DNA from: Pedococcus sp. 5OH_020
Lineage (GTDB): Bacteria; Actinomycetota; Actinomycetes; Actinomycetales; Dermatophilaceae
Direction: 5' to 3'
Assembly: GCF_027812955.1 (NCBI RefSeq)
Contig: NZ_JAPYZV010000009.1
Span: 1-64,000 of the forward strand
Length of the DNA: 64,000 bases
This document shows, in pieces, positions 9,619 through 18,201 of this stretch. Within the stretch, counting starts at the first letter, position 1; every line of letters begins with the position of its first letter. The position numbers were made by a program, and so were the translations under genes. The notes under the pieces are model-generated. The model ran no database searches and was not told the origin of the DNA. It worked only from the letters and a program-made list of their open reading frames with translations.

Positions 9619-10407
9619 TCAACTGCGGAAGCCGATACGTTGAGAGATCTCGGCGGCAGCTTCTCTGATGGCAGCCCGCAAGTTGTGCCAGTTGGCTGTA
9701 TCTGCCCGCGCGACTGGCATCGAGAAGCTAACTGCGGCTACAACCCGTCCAGAAGCGTCTCGGATCGGCGCGGCCGCGCAACACAGCCCAGCCGTTATCT
9801 CTTCCCAGTCCTCAGCCGCACCGGCGTCCCTCACCTCCGCAACTGCGGCGATGAGTGCCTCGCGGAACCCTATGGTCCGGTCGGTGAAGCGCTGGAGTTC
9901 GGAGGCCGGGTACAACGCCACCAGTTCTTCCTCGCTGCATTCCGAAAGGAGGCACTTGCCCAGGGCAGTCGCATGCGCTGGAAGGCGCTGCCCGACCGTT
10001 GAGACCAGACGAACAGGCTGAGTACTGTCCCGCCGCGCGACGTAGATGATGTCCGTTCCGCTTCGCACGGCCATCTGCATGGTCTCATCAATGCGATCGA
10101 CGAAGGACGGGCTCACGGCGTTGAATGCATCAACTGTGTCCATCTGCGCCAGGTAGGTCTTGGAGAGCTCGAGCACCTTCGGCGACAAGAAGTACTGCCC
10201 GGATCGCTGCTCACGGTCAACGAAGCCAGACGACTGCATCGTGGCAAGGATGGGATACAGGCTGCCCTTCGGAGCCTGGACAGCACGTGCGACGGCTGCG
10301 AGGGTCAGGCCCTCCTTACTCGCAGCCAGCAACCTCAGCACATCGAGGGTTCGTTGTGCCGTCTGGCTGTGCTGGTGGCTCTTTACGCCGTCGGGGGACG
10401 CACTCAC
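9619..10407 (-). CDS. IclR-family transcriptional regulator
   Basis: This 262-residue regulator has an N-terminal winged helix (QTAQRTLDVLRLLAAS, LAAVARAVQAPKGSLYPIL) and a C-terminal IclR effector domain with LPAHATALGKCLLS and a cysteine-bearing ITAGLCCAAAPI segment. IclR proteins usually repress sugar-acid or aromatic pathways until a pathway intermediate binds. It is the last gene of the minus-strand operon and its start overlaps the preceding oxidoreductase stop, so it probably regulates the locus. A 35-bp operator with TTCG-N6-CGAA symmetry at two promoters here is a likely target, but that link is inferred. Confidence 0.88.
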   Translation of the reverse strand: MSASPDGVKSHQHSQTAQRTLDVLRLLAASKEGLTLAAVARAVQAPKGSLYPILATMQSSGFVDREQRSGQYFLSPKVLELSKTYLAQMDTVDAFNAVSPSFVDRIDETMQMAVRSGTDIIYVARRDSTQPVRLVSTVGQRLPAHATALGKCLLSECSEEELVALYPASELQRFTDRTIGFREALIAAVAEVRDAGAAEDWEEITAGLCCAAAPIRDASGRVVAAVSFSMPVARADTANWHNLRAAIREAAAEISQRIGFRS

Positions 10408-11396
10408 GCCGTCACTGTAGATGATCTTGAGGGCACTCCTGCCTCAGGAGGTCTACTCAGGGTCCGATAGGCATTCCTGAGGTCCGCCACATCCGGAAGC
10501 TCACTGCCTCCTACCGGGTTAGCCACCACTGCCCGCACGTAGTCAAGAAACAAGGTTTGCCATTGCAGCGGTGGGCAGGGATCCGAGGTGCTCCCGTCCA
10601 CGTGCATCAGTGTGGCGCTCTTGTCGGTGACCACCAGCGTCCCATGACTCCCAGTCACGACGACGGAGGGTCCTACGGAGAGCTGAGCATGCGGCGTGGT
10701 GTAACCCACGTCGATTGTCGCGGTGCGACCCTCCCCCGATCCGAGCACGACGAGCGCACGGTCATCTGCCTCGCCTGGCCCGGGGCGGCGAGCCTCGACG
10801 TACTTCGTGGCGAGGCCGGTGGTTCCCACCGCAAGGGAGAAGAGGTCGACAAAGTGGGGACCCAGGTTGCCGAGGCAGCCTGCGCCGAGGACGGACTCCT
10901 TGACAGCCCAGTCGAAGCCCCCGGCGACGTATCGGCTCGAGGGACCGGTCAGATACTGGGCGTGCAGATCGCCCACCGGCCCTAGATTCTTGATCGCAGC
11001 CGGGATCCCGCTGAAGCGGAATACCAGGGGGGTGAAGGCATTCACCCCTGAGCGATCAACCTCCGCGACGAGCTCTTCCAGCTCATGGAGGGATGGCGCC
11101 GCCGGCTTCTCAACCGAGATCGGAATGCCTCGCCCCAAGCACTCCCTGGAATAGTCCAGCATCTCCCAGGGATCGCCAAAAACGAACGCGAGATCAATGC
11201 CTTGGTCGAGCAGCGACGCCCTCGAACCGTATGCCGTTGTCCCGATCGCTCCCGCAAGACGCTCAGCCCTCGCGGGGACTCGGTCCCACACACCGACGAC
11301 GTCCGCTTCAGAGAAACCCGGCAAGTACAGCGGCAGGTGCCAATGCGAGACGCCGAGGACGGCGATCTTTGTACCGGCTGAGCCATGCAAGGTCAT
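10404..11396 (-). CDS. Gfo/Idh/MocA-family oxidoreductase
   Basis: The 330-residue protein has the NAD(P)-dependent Gfo/Idh/MocA layout. The N-terminal Rossmann domain has the EKP motif at residues 96-98 (ISVEKPAAPS), and the C-terminal substrate domain has NLGPHFVDLF. The first glycine loop is atypical (LGVSHWHLPLY instead of GxGxxG). The same oddity occurs in the protein at 26997-27992, so these two are paralogues. Such enzymes oxidise sugar hydroxyls, often at C1 or C3. It lies between an SDR and the IclR regulator in the importer operon, which points to an imported sugar or sugar acid as substrate. Confidence 0.85.
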   Translation of the reverse strand: MTLHGSAGTKIAVLGVSHWHLPLYLPGFSEADVVGVWDRVPARAERLAGAIGTTAYGSRASLLDQGIDLAFVFGDPWEMLDYSRECLGRGIPISVEKPAAPSLHELEELVAEVDRSGVNAFTPLVFRFSGIPAAIKNLGPVGDLHAQYLTGPSSRYVAGGFDWAVKESVLGAGCLGNLGPHFVDLFSLAVGTTGLATKYVEARRPGPGEADDRALVVLGSGEGRTATIDVGYTTPHAQLSVGPSVVVTGSHGTLVVTDKSATLMHVDGSTSDPCPPLQWQTLFLDYVRAVVANPVGGSELPDVADLRNAYRTLSRPPEAGVPSRSSTVTA

Positions 11397-11429
11397 GCGA
11401 GCTGGCGCGGTTTGGTTGTCAGCACCAGG

Positions 11430-12245
11430 TCACGACCCAGTGTGCGCGGCACCAGTGAGATCGATGCTCGTTCCAGTCACGAACGCCGCGTCGTCGGAAC
11501 ACAGGTAGAGGGCCGCCGCGGCAACCTCGCGGGGGTAAGCGAAGCGCCCGAGCGGGATGGCGGCGGCACGCGCTGCGCGGGTCGCTCCTGGCTCTGATCC
11601 CTGCTCCTGCTTGATGTTCTCGAGGCGTTGCCAGAACTCCGTGTCCACCGCCGCCGGACACAGAGCATTGACCCGAATCTGATGTGGAGCAAGCCGTAGC
11701 GCCGAGGACCACGTCAGGCTCAGGACCGCCGCCTTGCTGGCCGCGTAGGGAGCAAAATCCATCCGCCCTTCCTTCGCTGCAATGGAGGCGACGTTGACGA
11801 TGGACCCACCCCGTGCGCCGTCGATCATGTGAGCGGCCGCCTCCTTGAGGCAGAGGAAGGCGCCCAACGCGTTGATCGCGAAGATCCGGTTCCACTCACT
11901 GGCGGGGACCTCCATCAGGGACGCCGTTTCTCCCAGGACCCCTGCCGCATTGATGAGAATGTCGATGCGGCCCGCCTCGCTCACGACCTGACCCACCGCA
12001 CGGGCCACGTCTTCTTCGCGGCTCACGTCAACCGTCAACGACAGGGCGGAGGAACCGCAGGCTTCGGCCGTAGCTGCCGCCCGGTCACCGTCCCGATCCA
12101 GGGCAGCAACGATCGCACCCTGCCCCGCCAACGCAGTGGCAATGCCCGCACCGATGCCCGCCGCGGCACCCGTCACCAGGGCGACCCGGCCGCTCAAACT
12201 ACCTGCCGACACGCCTGTCGCCAATGCTGTGTCCGTGTCAGTCAT
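11430..12245 (-). CDS. short-chain dehydrogenase/reductase
   Basis: The 271-residue SDR has the cofactor motif TGAAAGIGAG, the NAAG element, the catalytic serine in NVASIAAKEG and YAASK as the Tyr-Lys pair. It would oxidise a sugar or sugar-acid hydroxyl with NAD(P). The start MTDTDTA is preferred because GAGAGG lies six bases upstream; an earlier in-frame ATG would overlap the permease gene. Its sequence around the active site (SIAAKEGR) is shared with the SDR at 31403-32164, suggesting two related dehydrogenases in one pathway. The exact substrate is unknown. Confidence 0.87.
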   Translation of the reverse strand: MTDTDTALATGVSAGSLSGRVALVTGAAAGIGAGIATALAGQGAIVAALDRDGDRAAATAEACGSSALSLTVDVSREEDVARAVGQVVSEAGRIDILINAAGVLGETASLMEVPASEWNRIFAINALGAFLCLKEAAAHMIDGARGGSIVNVASIAAKEGRMDFAPYAASKAAVLSLTWSSALRLAPHQIRVNALCPAAVDTEFWQRLENIKQEQGSEPGATRAARAAAIPLGRFAYPREVAAAALYLCSDDAAFVTGTSIDLTGAAHTGS

Positions 12246-12256
12246 CTGATCCTCTC

Positions 12257-13102
12257 TCATCCCTTCATTGCTCCGGTAGCGATACCGCGCACGAACCAGC
12301 GCTGCATCCATAGGAAGAAGATCACGATGGGAAGCATCGACAGCGTGACATAGGCCGTCACGGTGCCCCAGGAGATTCCGATCGCGTTGAACAGTTCGTT
12401 CACCAAGCGCACCTGGACGGACTGCATCTCCGGACTGCGGGTCAACGTCGCAACAACGATGTAGTCGTTCCAGACGAACATGACGCCGAGGACGAAGATG
12501 GCCGCCAGACCAGGTGTGATGAGACGCAGGGTGATCCGGCGAAAGGCCCCGAAGCGATTGCAACCATCGATCAGCGCAGCCTGTTCGAGCTCGTCGGGGA
12601 TGGCCTCGATGTACGTTCTACAGAACCAAAGTGCTTGCGGCAGGAACTGTGCGGCATACACGATGATGACCACCAGGTACGTGTCGACCAGGCCGGTGCG
12701 GTCTGCCATGAACAGCAGCGGCAGAAGCAACGCAACGCCGGGAATCATGTTGGCGACTGCCAGGCCCACCACAAGGCTTGTCTTGCCTTTGAAGGGGAGG
12801 CGAGCGACTGCGTAAGCGGCCGGGAGGGCGATCCCGATGCTCACGAGGGTGGCGCCCACCGCGAAGATCGCCGAGTTGGCGAAGCTCTGCAGGAACGCCG
12901 AGTTCCCTAGTGCAGCCTTGTACGCCTCGAGCGTCACGGTCTTGGGGATGAACTGCGGCGGGAACGTGACCGTCTGATCAGACGGCTTGAAGGACGTCAA
13001 CACCAGCCACAGTACTGGCGCCAACGCGACCACCACGAGAACCGACAGCGCGATGGTCGGCGCCGGTCGTGCCTTGGTGGGATCAGATAGCGGGCCGATC
13101 AC
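12257..13102 (-). CDS. carbohydrate ABC transporter permease (MalG-type)
   Basis: The 281-residue inner-membrane protein has about six hydrophobic segments and the EAA-type coupling loop near IPDELEQAALIDGCNRFGAF. It ends in the typical QRWFVRGIATGAMKG tail of MalG-like (CUT1) permeases. With the MalF-like partner (4-bp overlap) it forms the membrane channel for the binding protein encoded upstream. No ATP-binding subunit is encoded in the window, so it likely uses a shared MsmK/MsiK-type ATPase made elsewhere, as is common in actinobacteria. Confidence 0.92.
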   Translation of the reverse strand: MIGPLSDPTKARPAPTIALSVLVVVALAPVLWLVLTSFKPSDQTVTFPPQFIPKTVTLEAYKAALGNSAFLQSFANSAIFAVGATLVSIGIALPAAYAVARLPFKGKTSLVVGLAVANMIPGVALLLPLLFMADRTGLVDTYLVVIIVYAAQFLPQALWFCRTYIEAIPDELEQAALIDGCNRFGAFRRITLRLITPGLAAIFVLGVMFVWNDYIVVATLTRSPEMQSVQVRLVNELFNAIGISWGTVTAYVTLSMLPIVIFFLWMQRWFVRGIATGAMKG

Positions 13103-14034
13103 GTCTTGTCCCTCCCATAGCGCAGCATCGCGACACCGAAGATCACGTTGGCCAGCATGACCACGATCGCCACAGCAGCACCCCGGCCAACGGTCTGGCC
13201 ACCGATGATGGATTCGGTGAACAGGTTCAGACTGAGTGTTTCTGTCTTGTTCAACGGACCGCCCCCGGTGAGGACCAACGGCAACGTGACGATCGCGAAG
13301 AGCAACAGGGCGAGGAACGTCGAGGCCGCGGCGATCGTCGACCTCATCATTGGCAAGGTGAGGTGGACGAAGGCATGCCGCGCCTTGGCGCCATCCACAG
13401 CGGCCGCCTCATAGAGCTCGACCGGCAGCGACTGCAGCGCCGCATCAAAGAGGACCATTCCATACGGCGTCGCCCACCAGGCTGTCACGGCGATGAGGAG
13501 CGGGAGCGCAAGCTTGGGACTTCCCAATAGCAGCGACTCGGGAAGGCCGAGCTTCTGTGCCAGGTACGACACAGGACCGTACTGGGCGTTGAGCATCCAA
13601 ACCCAGGCGATCGCCACGGTCGCTTGGGACAACGCCCACGGCAACAGCAGCGCCGCCCTGAAGAACGGTCGATAACGGCCTGTGCCCTGCAGCAGTATGG
13701 CCATGGCAAAGCTGGCAACCACGGCCACCACCAGGGTGCCGAAGACGTAAATCAGCGTGACTTTAAGCTGCTCCCAGAAGGCCGAACTCTTAAAGAGATC
13801 CGCGTACTGACCAAGGCCCGCGAAGTCGCCCACCTCGAAATAGTCCATGCGGTGCAGGCTGACCCAGACCACGATTAGGACTGGGATCAGGAACACCACA
13901 GCCATGAGGAGGGCAGCTGGCGCGACCAGTGGCGCCGCGCGAGTCGTTCCTAGCCGCTTTCTGGCACGTGGTGGTGTGTTTTGCGCCCCGCCTCCTTGGC
14001 GGGCGCGCGGCTTAGCCTCGGATCTTGTCGGCAT
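13099..14034 (-). CDS. carbohydrate ABC transporter permease (MalF-type)
   Basis: The 311-residue membrane protein begins with a basic cytoplasmic segment, then hydrophobic helices (LVAPAALLMAVVFLIPVLIV), and carries the coupling loop LPVELYEAAAVDGAKARHAF. This marks it as the MalF/UgpA-type subunit of a CUT1 sugar importer. Its start overlaps the end of the solute-binding protein gene by about 20 bases and its stop overlaps the next permease by 4 bases, so the three are co-translated. Confidence 0.92.
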   Translation of the reverse strand: MPTRSEAKPRARQGGGAQNTPPRARKRLGTTRAAPLVAPAALLMAVVFLIPVLIVVWVSLHRMDYFEVGDFAGLGQYADLFKSSAFWEQLKVTLIYVFGTLVVAVVASFAMAILLQGTGRYRPFFRAALLLPWALSQATVAIAWVWMLNAQYGPVSYLAQKLGLPESLLLGSPKLALPLLIAVTAWWATPYGMVLFDAALQSLPVELYEAAAVDGAKARHAFVHLTLPMMRSTIAAASTFLALLLFAIVTLPLVLTGGGPLNKTETLSLNLFTESIIGGQTVGRGAAVAIVVMLANVIFGVAMLRYGRDKT

Positions 14035-15334
14035 AGTTCTTCATGATCTCGTCGGCTGCGGCTCCCGGGGAGCCGTTCTGCAGGATCATCCCCGAGATCG
14101 CCTTGCTCACGATCTCACCGAAGGCGGCGTAGTTGACTGAATAGGCGACTACCTGGCCCCGCTGCTGGATGAGGTCCTTCCAGCCGGTCAGGTTCTTCGC
14201 TTCCGGTTGCTGGAAGTAGGGGTTGGTGTAAGCGGACTTCCGAGATACCACTTCGCCACCGTGGGCCAGGTTGGCCTGTGTCTCCGCGCTGGTCATGAAC
14301 TTCAGGAACGCCCAGGCGGCGTCCTTCTTCTTGGAGTTGTTGTTGATCGCGATGGTCTGCCCTTGGACTGCCTGCTTGCCTGCCGCGTCGAACGCCGGCG
14401 CGGGCGCCCATGCGAGGTCAGTAGCACCCGAGCCCTTGAGTGAGTTGAAGCGGTAGACACCGAACGTCGCACTGCTCGCGCTGCCGGTCTGCAGCGCCTG
14501 GTGGGTCTCCGTGTAGCCCCAGTTGAGGGCAGCCTTCGTCGACGCCTTGCTGGCATACAGGTCCTGGACCACGGTGGCGAGGTCCTGGACTGCGGCCTTG
14601 TCGAACTGCGGCTCCTTGCCGTCGGGCGCGAAGAGCTTGCCCCCAGACTTTTCCGCAAGCATGGGCGCGCCGAGGAACTCAAGGAACGCTTGGCCGGGGA
14701 AGAAGCCACCACCAGCCCCCAGGCCGATCGGGAAGGACATCTTCCCCTTGGCGGACAGGGCAGCAGCGTTGCGCTTGACGTCCTCGAAGGTTGCGGGCGG
14801 CGTGCTGATGCCAGCCGCCTTGTAGGCGTCCGCCCGGTACAGCAGCACCGGAATGCGGTAGTCCATCTGCAGAGAGAACGTCTCGCCGTCAATCTGGTTG
14901 AGGGACAGGGGCAGCAGCCAGTCGTTCTTGTCCAGGCCGTCGCGCTCGATGTACTTGTCGAGCGATGCGAAGCCGTTCTGCTTCACGAACTGGGGGACGA
15001 CGAAGTTGGTTGCCCGCCACACGTCCGGCTGGTCAGCGCGCGCAGCGATGGCCTTCCCGACGTTCCCGCCAGAGGGGTCTACGTTCACCCGAACCTTGAT
15101 CTTCGGGTTCGCCTTCTCGAAGGCGGCGATGGCCTTGGTCTGTGCGACAGCCCGAGGGTCCTTGGTGTTCGCCGGGTCGAGGAAGGTGTTGTACGTGATC
15201 TGGCCGCTGGCACCGCCGCCGCTACCGCTGCTGCCGCTACCGCTGCCGCCACCGGCACACGCGGTGAGCAACGCACCCCCACCCAGGGCAGCCGTGGCCC
15301 CGAGAAAGCCGCGACGAGAAAGTCCATCAGACAT
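14012..15334 (-). CDS. sugar ABC transporter solute-binding lipoprotein
   Basis: The 440-residue protein begins MSDGLSRRGFLGATAALGGG, a twin-arginine signal, followed by a lipobox LLTAC, so it is exported folded and lipid-anchored outside the membrane. A Gly/Ser-rich linker precedes a family 1 solute-binding fold. It delivers an oligosaccharide or sugar to the two permeases that follow. Its gene starts a transcription unit with its own promoter and a 35-bp operator just upstream. The substrate is not evident, but the neighbouring GH88 enzyme points to short uronate-bearing saccharides. Confidence 0.93.
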   Translation of the reverse strand: MSDGLSRRGFLGATAALGGGALLTACAGGGSGSGSSGSGGGASGQITYNTFLDPANTKDPRAVAQTKAIAAFEKANPKIKVRVNVDPSGGNVGKAIAARADQPDVWRATNFVVPQFVKQNGFASLDKYIERDGLDKNDWLLPLSLNQIDGETFSLQMDYRIPVLLYRADAYKAAGISTPPATFEDVKRNAAALSAKGKMSFPIGLGAGGGFFPGQAFLEFLGAPMLAEKSGGKLFAPDGKEPQFDKAAVQDLATVVQDLYASKASTKAALNWGYTETHQALQTGSASSATFGVYRFNSLKGSGATDLAWAPAPAFDAAGKQAVQGQTIAINNNSKKKDAAWAFLKFMTSAETQANLAHGGEVVSRKSAYTNPYFQQPEAKNLTGWKDLIQQRGQVVAYSVNYAAFGEIVSKAISGMILQNGSPGAAADEIMKNYADKIRG

Positions 15335-15344
15335 TACTGCTCCG

Positions 15345-15379
15345 TTCGGTTATACGAACACGTAGTCCCATATGCGAAT
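15345..15379 (-). promoter_or_regulatory. operator upstream of the binding-protein gene
   Basis: This 35-bp segment contains TTCGGTTATACGAA (TTCG-N6-CGAA symmetry) and, one turn further, TCCCATATGCGAAT. The segment at 25667-25701 has the same length and the same blocks, with 25 of 35 positions identical. It lies between the predicted -10 box and the start codon, where a repressor would block transcription. IclR-type control is the likeliest reading but is inferred. Confidence 0.65.
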
Positions 15380-15381
15380 AT

Positions 15382-15410
15382 AGCCTAGAACGCGGTGCTG
15401 TGTCGGACAA
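15382..15410 (-). promoter_or_regulatory. promoter of the sugar importer operon
   Basis: On the minus strand TTGTCC (15405-15410) and TAGGCT (15382-15387) are separated by 17 bases, a good fit to a housekeeping actinobacterial promoter. Transcription would start near 15375, inside the operator at 15345-15379, about 40 bases before the binding-protein start. Confidence 0.6.
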
Positions 15411-15449
15411 GGGTTATTCCTGGTTTTGACTCGCGGGCGGGTCCCGCTC

Positions 15450-15980
15450 CTACTGGTTCCACACTTCCGTCAGATGGACCCCTGCCCACAGGCATGGGCG
15501 CCCGCCGTGCTGGGTCCAGTACTCGTCCCAGTTGGCGAGCTTCCAGCGATCTCTCTCCAAGGCGCGATTCCTGAGGCGGTCCTGCAGCACCTCGGGAGCG
15601 ACCCGCACGCGGATCACCTCAACGTGCAGGCCAGCGGGCCACGTGAAGCGTTCCGCTGCGTCTGCGATGAAGCGGGGGTCGCCCAGGTAAGGCGTGAAGG
15701 GCGCGTCCACGACCACTGAGTGACCAAGGCGAAGATTGGCTCCGGCGACGTCCAGAAGGGAGTCGTACTCGAGCGGGAGGATGTGCTCGCGGTAGTAGGC
15801 GTTCGACTCACGATCACCCGGCTCATGCCCAGCTGTCGAAAGAGCCGCCTCAACAAACCTGGCGCCGAGGGTGTCCTTGTCCAGGTACGCGGCTCCATGC
15901 TCCTTAGCCAGCCGCTGCGCGACTGTGGACTTGCCAGAGCCGGCCGTCCCGATGACGACGCGCAGAAGTGGTTCGCTCAC
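15450..15980 (-). CDS. P-loop kinase-like protein (gluconokinase-like)
   Basis: The 176-residue protein has a Walker A loop GTAGSGKST at its N terminus and the DKDTLGARF and VVVDAPFTPYL elements of small P-loop kinases such as gluconate or shikimate kinase. It overlaps the aldolase gene by 4 bases (ATGA), so the two are coupled. Next to a KDPG/KHG aldolase the natural role would be phosphorylation of a 2-keto-3-deoxy or aldonic sugar acid. An AAA-like or zeta-toxin-like protein cannot be excluded. The fold is clear, the substrate inferred. Confidence 0.7.
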   Translation of the reverse strand: MSEPLLRVVIGTAGSGKSTVAQRLAKEHGAAYLDKDTLGARFVEAALSTAGHEPGDRESNAYYREHILPLEYDSLLDVAGANLRLGHSVVVDAPFTPYLGDPRFIADAAERFTWPAGLHVEVIRVRVAPEVLQDRLRNRALERDRWKLANWDEYWTQHGGRPCLWAGVHLTEVWNQ

Positions 15981-16624
15981 TGCCGCGCGCCCCGAACGGC
16001 GGCGAGGAACTCGCGCGCCGCGCTGGAGACTCTGCCGAAGTCACCATCAGGCTGCCACGCCTTGGTGACAGCGCTTCCCACTCCGACCGCTGCAACCCCC
16101 GCGGCGAACCAGTCCTTGACGTTGTCGGTGGTGACGCCTCCCGCCGGCATGACAGGGAGGTGTGACAGCGGCGCCAGCACAGCCTTTGCGTACGGAATGC
16201 TGACTCCCTCGGTCGGGAACAGCTTGAGGATGTCCGCACCAGCCTCGGCCGATTCCAGCAGCTCAGTCGGGGTGAAGGCCCCGCTGACCGTGACCGCCTG
16301 ATAGCGGTTGGCAACACGAATCATCTCCCGGTTGAGCTGGGGGCTCACGAGGAACGACGCGCCGGCACTGATGCACTCGTACGCGGCGTGCCCGTCGAGC
16401 ACAGTCCCCGCCCCGATTGCCACCCCGTCCGAGCCGTACCTCGCGGCTAGCCGGTTGATAACACCCACGGCGCCCGGAATGGAAAGCGTGATCTCGAGAG
16501 CTCTGAAACCGCCCTCGACAGCCGCGTGTGCCACCCGCTCGGCGGTGTCGGAGTCCGCAAGTCGCACGATCAGGACTGCGCCCGCGTCGTGGATGGTGCT
16601 CAGTGTTTGCAGCTTGGTGAGCAT
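15977..16624 (-). CDS. eda: KDPG/KHG aldolase
   Basis: This 215-residue class I aldolase has the family's catalytic glutamate (ALEITLS) and Schiff-base lysine (DILKLFPTE), and the phosphate-binding VMPAGGVTTDN. It cleaves 2-keto-3-deoxy-6-phosphogluconate to pyruvate and glyceraldehyde 3-phosphate, or acts on 4-hydroxy-2-oxoglutarate. AAGGGG lies upstream of the ATG. With the GH88 hydrolase and the kinase it completes a route for unsaturated uronates through KDG. Two copies of a 13-bp repeat that fit a LacI-type operator lie 60-85 bases upstream. Confidence 0.92.
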   Translation of the reverse strand: MLTKLQTLSTIHDAGAVLIVRLADSDTAERVAHAAVEGGFRALEITLSIPGAVGVINRLAARYGSDGVAIGAGTVLDGHAAYECISAGASFLVSPQLNREMIRVANRYQAVTVSGAFTPTELLESAEAGADILKLFPTEGVSIPYAKAVLAPLSHLPVMPAGGVTTDNVKDWFAAGVAAVGVGSAVTKAWQPDGDFGRVSSAAREFLAAVRGARQ

Positions 16625-16682
16625 CGTCGCCCCTTCTGGCCATCAACCTCGTCACGCCACTGTGACATCCGCAACTATGAAA

Positions 16683-16710
16683 TGCAACCGATCTCAGCAA
16701 CCGATCTCAG
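16683..16710 (-). promoter_or_regulatory. tandem LacI-type operator before the aldolase gene
   Basis: CAACCGATCTCAG occurs twice in tandem at 16685-16697 and 16698-16710. The 14-mer TGCAACCGATCTCA fits the LacI-family palindrome TGNAANCGNTTNCA with one mismatch. The same sequence occurs at 25825-25838 in front of the plus-strand operon that encodes a LacI regulator; 22 of 23 positions are shared. It lies about 60 bases upstream of the aldolase start. Confidence 0.65.
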
Positions 16711-16912
16711 AAAGTGGTCTCCGGGCCGTCAGCGAGGCCACGGCGAGGGCCCGCTGTGCCAAGAGCCCTTCCGCTCAACACCGGGACGTCGTGTTACGCC
16801 GTCACCGACGACCGGTTGGCAGCGGCAGCAACAGGTGGTCGACCGATCGACGGTCGTCACCGGACGTGTCAGTAACTCGCTCGTGCGAGAACGGGCGAGA
16901 GGCGAAGTGTGC

Positions 16913-17374
16913 TCAGGCCCTGACCGAGTTCCAGTTCGGCGGCTGAATGAGCTCCACCCGGTTCCCGTCCGGGTCGAGCAGGTAGACGAGCAGACCGCCC
17001 GCGTTCGGGCCGCTGGAAGGAGCGACGGGCCTCGAAAGAGAGCCGTAGCCGAGGGACATCATCCTGTCGAAGACCTCTGCCACGTCGATCCCCGTGAACG
17101 CCAAATGTGCAGTGCCGGGACTTGCCTGCGACGGATCTACCGCGGGCGGCGGGTCGTCTACTTGGACTAGTTCCAGCTGAAACGCGTCATCCTCCGTCGC
17201 GAGCATCAAGGCACTCACTCCGACACCGGGTCGAGCAAACATCTCACCGATGTAGGGCCCCGACCTCCACTCCTGCACTCGCTTCAGGCCGAGCCCGTCG
17301 ACGTAAAAGCTTGCGCTACGTTCAAGGCTCCGCACGTGCAGCGCGCTGTGGTGGTGCCGAATCTTGGTGGCCAT
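16913..17374 (-). CDS. VOC-family metalloprotein
   Basis: The 153-residue protein is a vicinal-oxygen-chelate (glyoxalase/dioxygenase fold) protein with two beta-alpha-beta-beta-beta modules. Likely metal ligands are HHHSALHV near the start, a glutamate in FQLELVQV, HLAFTGIDV at the second module and the final NRVELIQP. Members include glyoxalases, epimerases and extradiol dioxygenases. The start follows GAGGTAG. It lies between the aldolase and TauE-like genes on the same strand, and may isomerise or epimerise a pathway intermediate, but that is not shown. Confidence 0.8.
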   Translation of the reverse strand: MATKIRHHHSALHVRSLERSASFYVDGLGLKRVQEWRSGPYIGEMFARPGVGVSALMLATEDDAFQLELVQVDDPPPAVDPSQASPGTAHLAFTGIDVAEVFDRMMSLGYGSLSRPVAPSSGPNAGGLLVYLLDPDGNRVELIQPPNWNSVRA

Positions 17375-17423
17375 GTCGCTACCTCTCAGTTCTCGAAGCT
17401 GTTCTTGTGCGTGAAGCGGTGAC

Positions 17424-18140
17424 CTAGGCGGCGAAGAGGAGCGTGGTCGCACTGGCGGCCGCCAGCAGCAGGGTGAGGTTGCGAGCCAGCCTCGGACCCA
17501 CGTACCGGACGACGCGTGCTCCGACAAGCAAGCCCGTGGCCAAGCCCACCAGGGCGGGGAGATACACCGACGAGTGCCACTGCGGCAGGCCGAGCGCTAT
17601 CAGAGCAACTCCATTCAGGGGAAGGAAGACGGTCTGGAGCGTGGCTCGTACTCGAGAGGCACTCCAACCAGCGTTCATCGCGTAGAGCGCCACCGGTGGG
17701 CCCCCCACCGCAGCAAGCAGAGTCATGCCGCTGGAGGCAGCGCCGGCGACCACCGCACCACCCGTGCCCGTCATACGCTGCGAACGAAACCCGACCGCTA
17801 CGAGCGCGACACTCAGCAGGACGGTCACGCCCGCGGCGCGGGCCAGGCTGGTCTGGTTCAAATCCGCAATGGCAATGGCCCACAGGGGGGCGGTGAGAAC
17901 CCCCGGGACGAGGATGAGGGCCGCCTCCTTCAGATGCACCGATCGACGATCATGGAACAGAACCAGAGCTCCGCTGGGCGAGGACATGAGAATCGTCAGG
18001 GCGGCAGCTTGACGGGGGTCCATCACCAACGCCAGGAGAGGAGCGCAAACGAGCCCGAATCCCATCCCGGATAGCGAGTTGGCAAGGGCGCCAGCAATCA
18101 TGGCGAAGACGATCAGATAGGCAGCGGGCTCTAGCCACAT
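17424..18140 (-). CDS. TauE/SafE-family membrane transporter
   Basis: The 238-residue protein consists almost entirely of hydrophobic helices. It has the internal repeat typical of TauE/SafE permeases: an N-terminal GALANSLSGMGFGLVCAPLL and a matching GGAVVAGAASSGMTLLAAVG in the middle. Members export sulfite, sulfoacetate or other small organic anions. In this sugar-acid operon it could move an acidic intermediate or by-product. The family is clear from topology and motifs; the cargo is unknown. Confidence 0.82.
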   Translation of the reverse strand: MWLEPAAYLIVFAMIAGALANSLSGMGFGLVCAPLLALVMDPRQAAALTILMSSPSGALVLFHDRRSVHLKEAALILVPGVLTAPLWAIAIADLNQTSLARAAGVTVLLSVALVAVGFRSQRMTGTGGAVVAGAASSGMTLLAAVGGPPVALYAMNAGWSASRVRATLQTVFLPLNGVALIALGLPQWHSSVYLPALVGLATGLLVGARVVRYVGPRLARNLTLLLAAASATTLLFAA

Positions 18141-18201
18141 ACCGTCAGCCGCCCGATGTGGTGTCGATCAGGGTGTGCACCTAAGCAGAGACTGGTGATA
18201 C

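Noticed and set aside
14501-15388. Plus-strand open frame of 295 codons
   Set aside because: It is the antisense shadow of the solute-binding protein gene and would cross its promoter.
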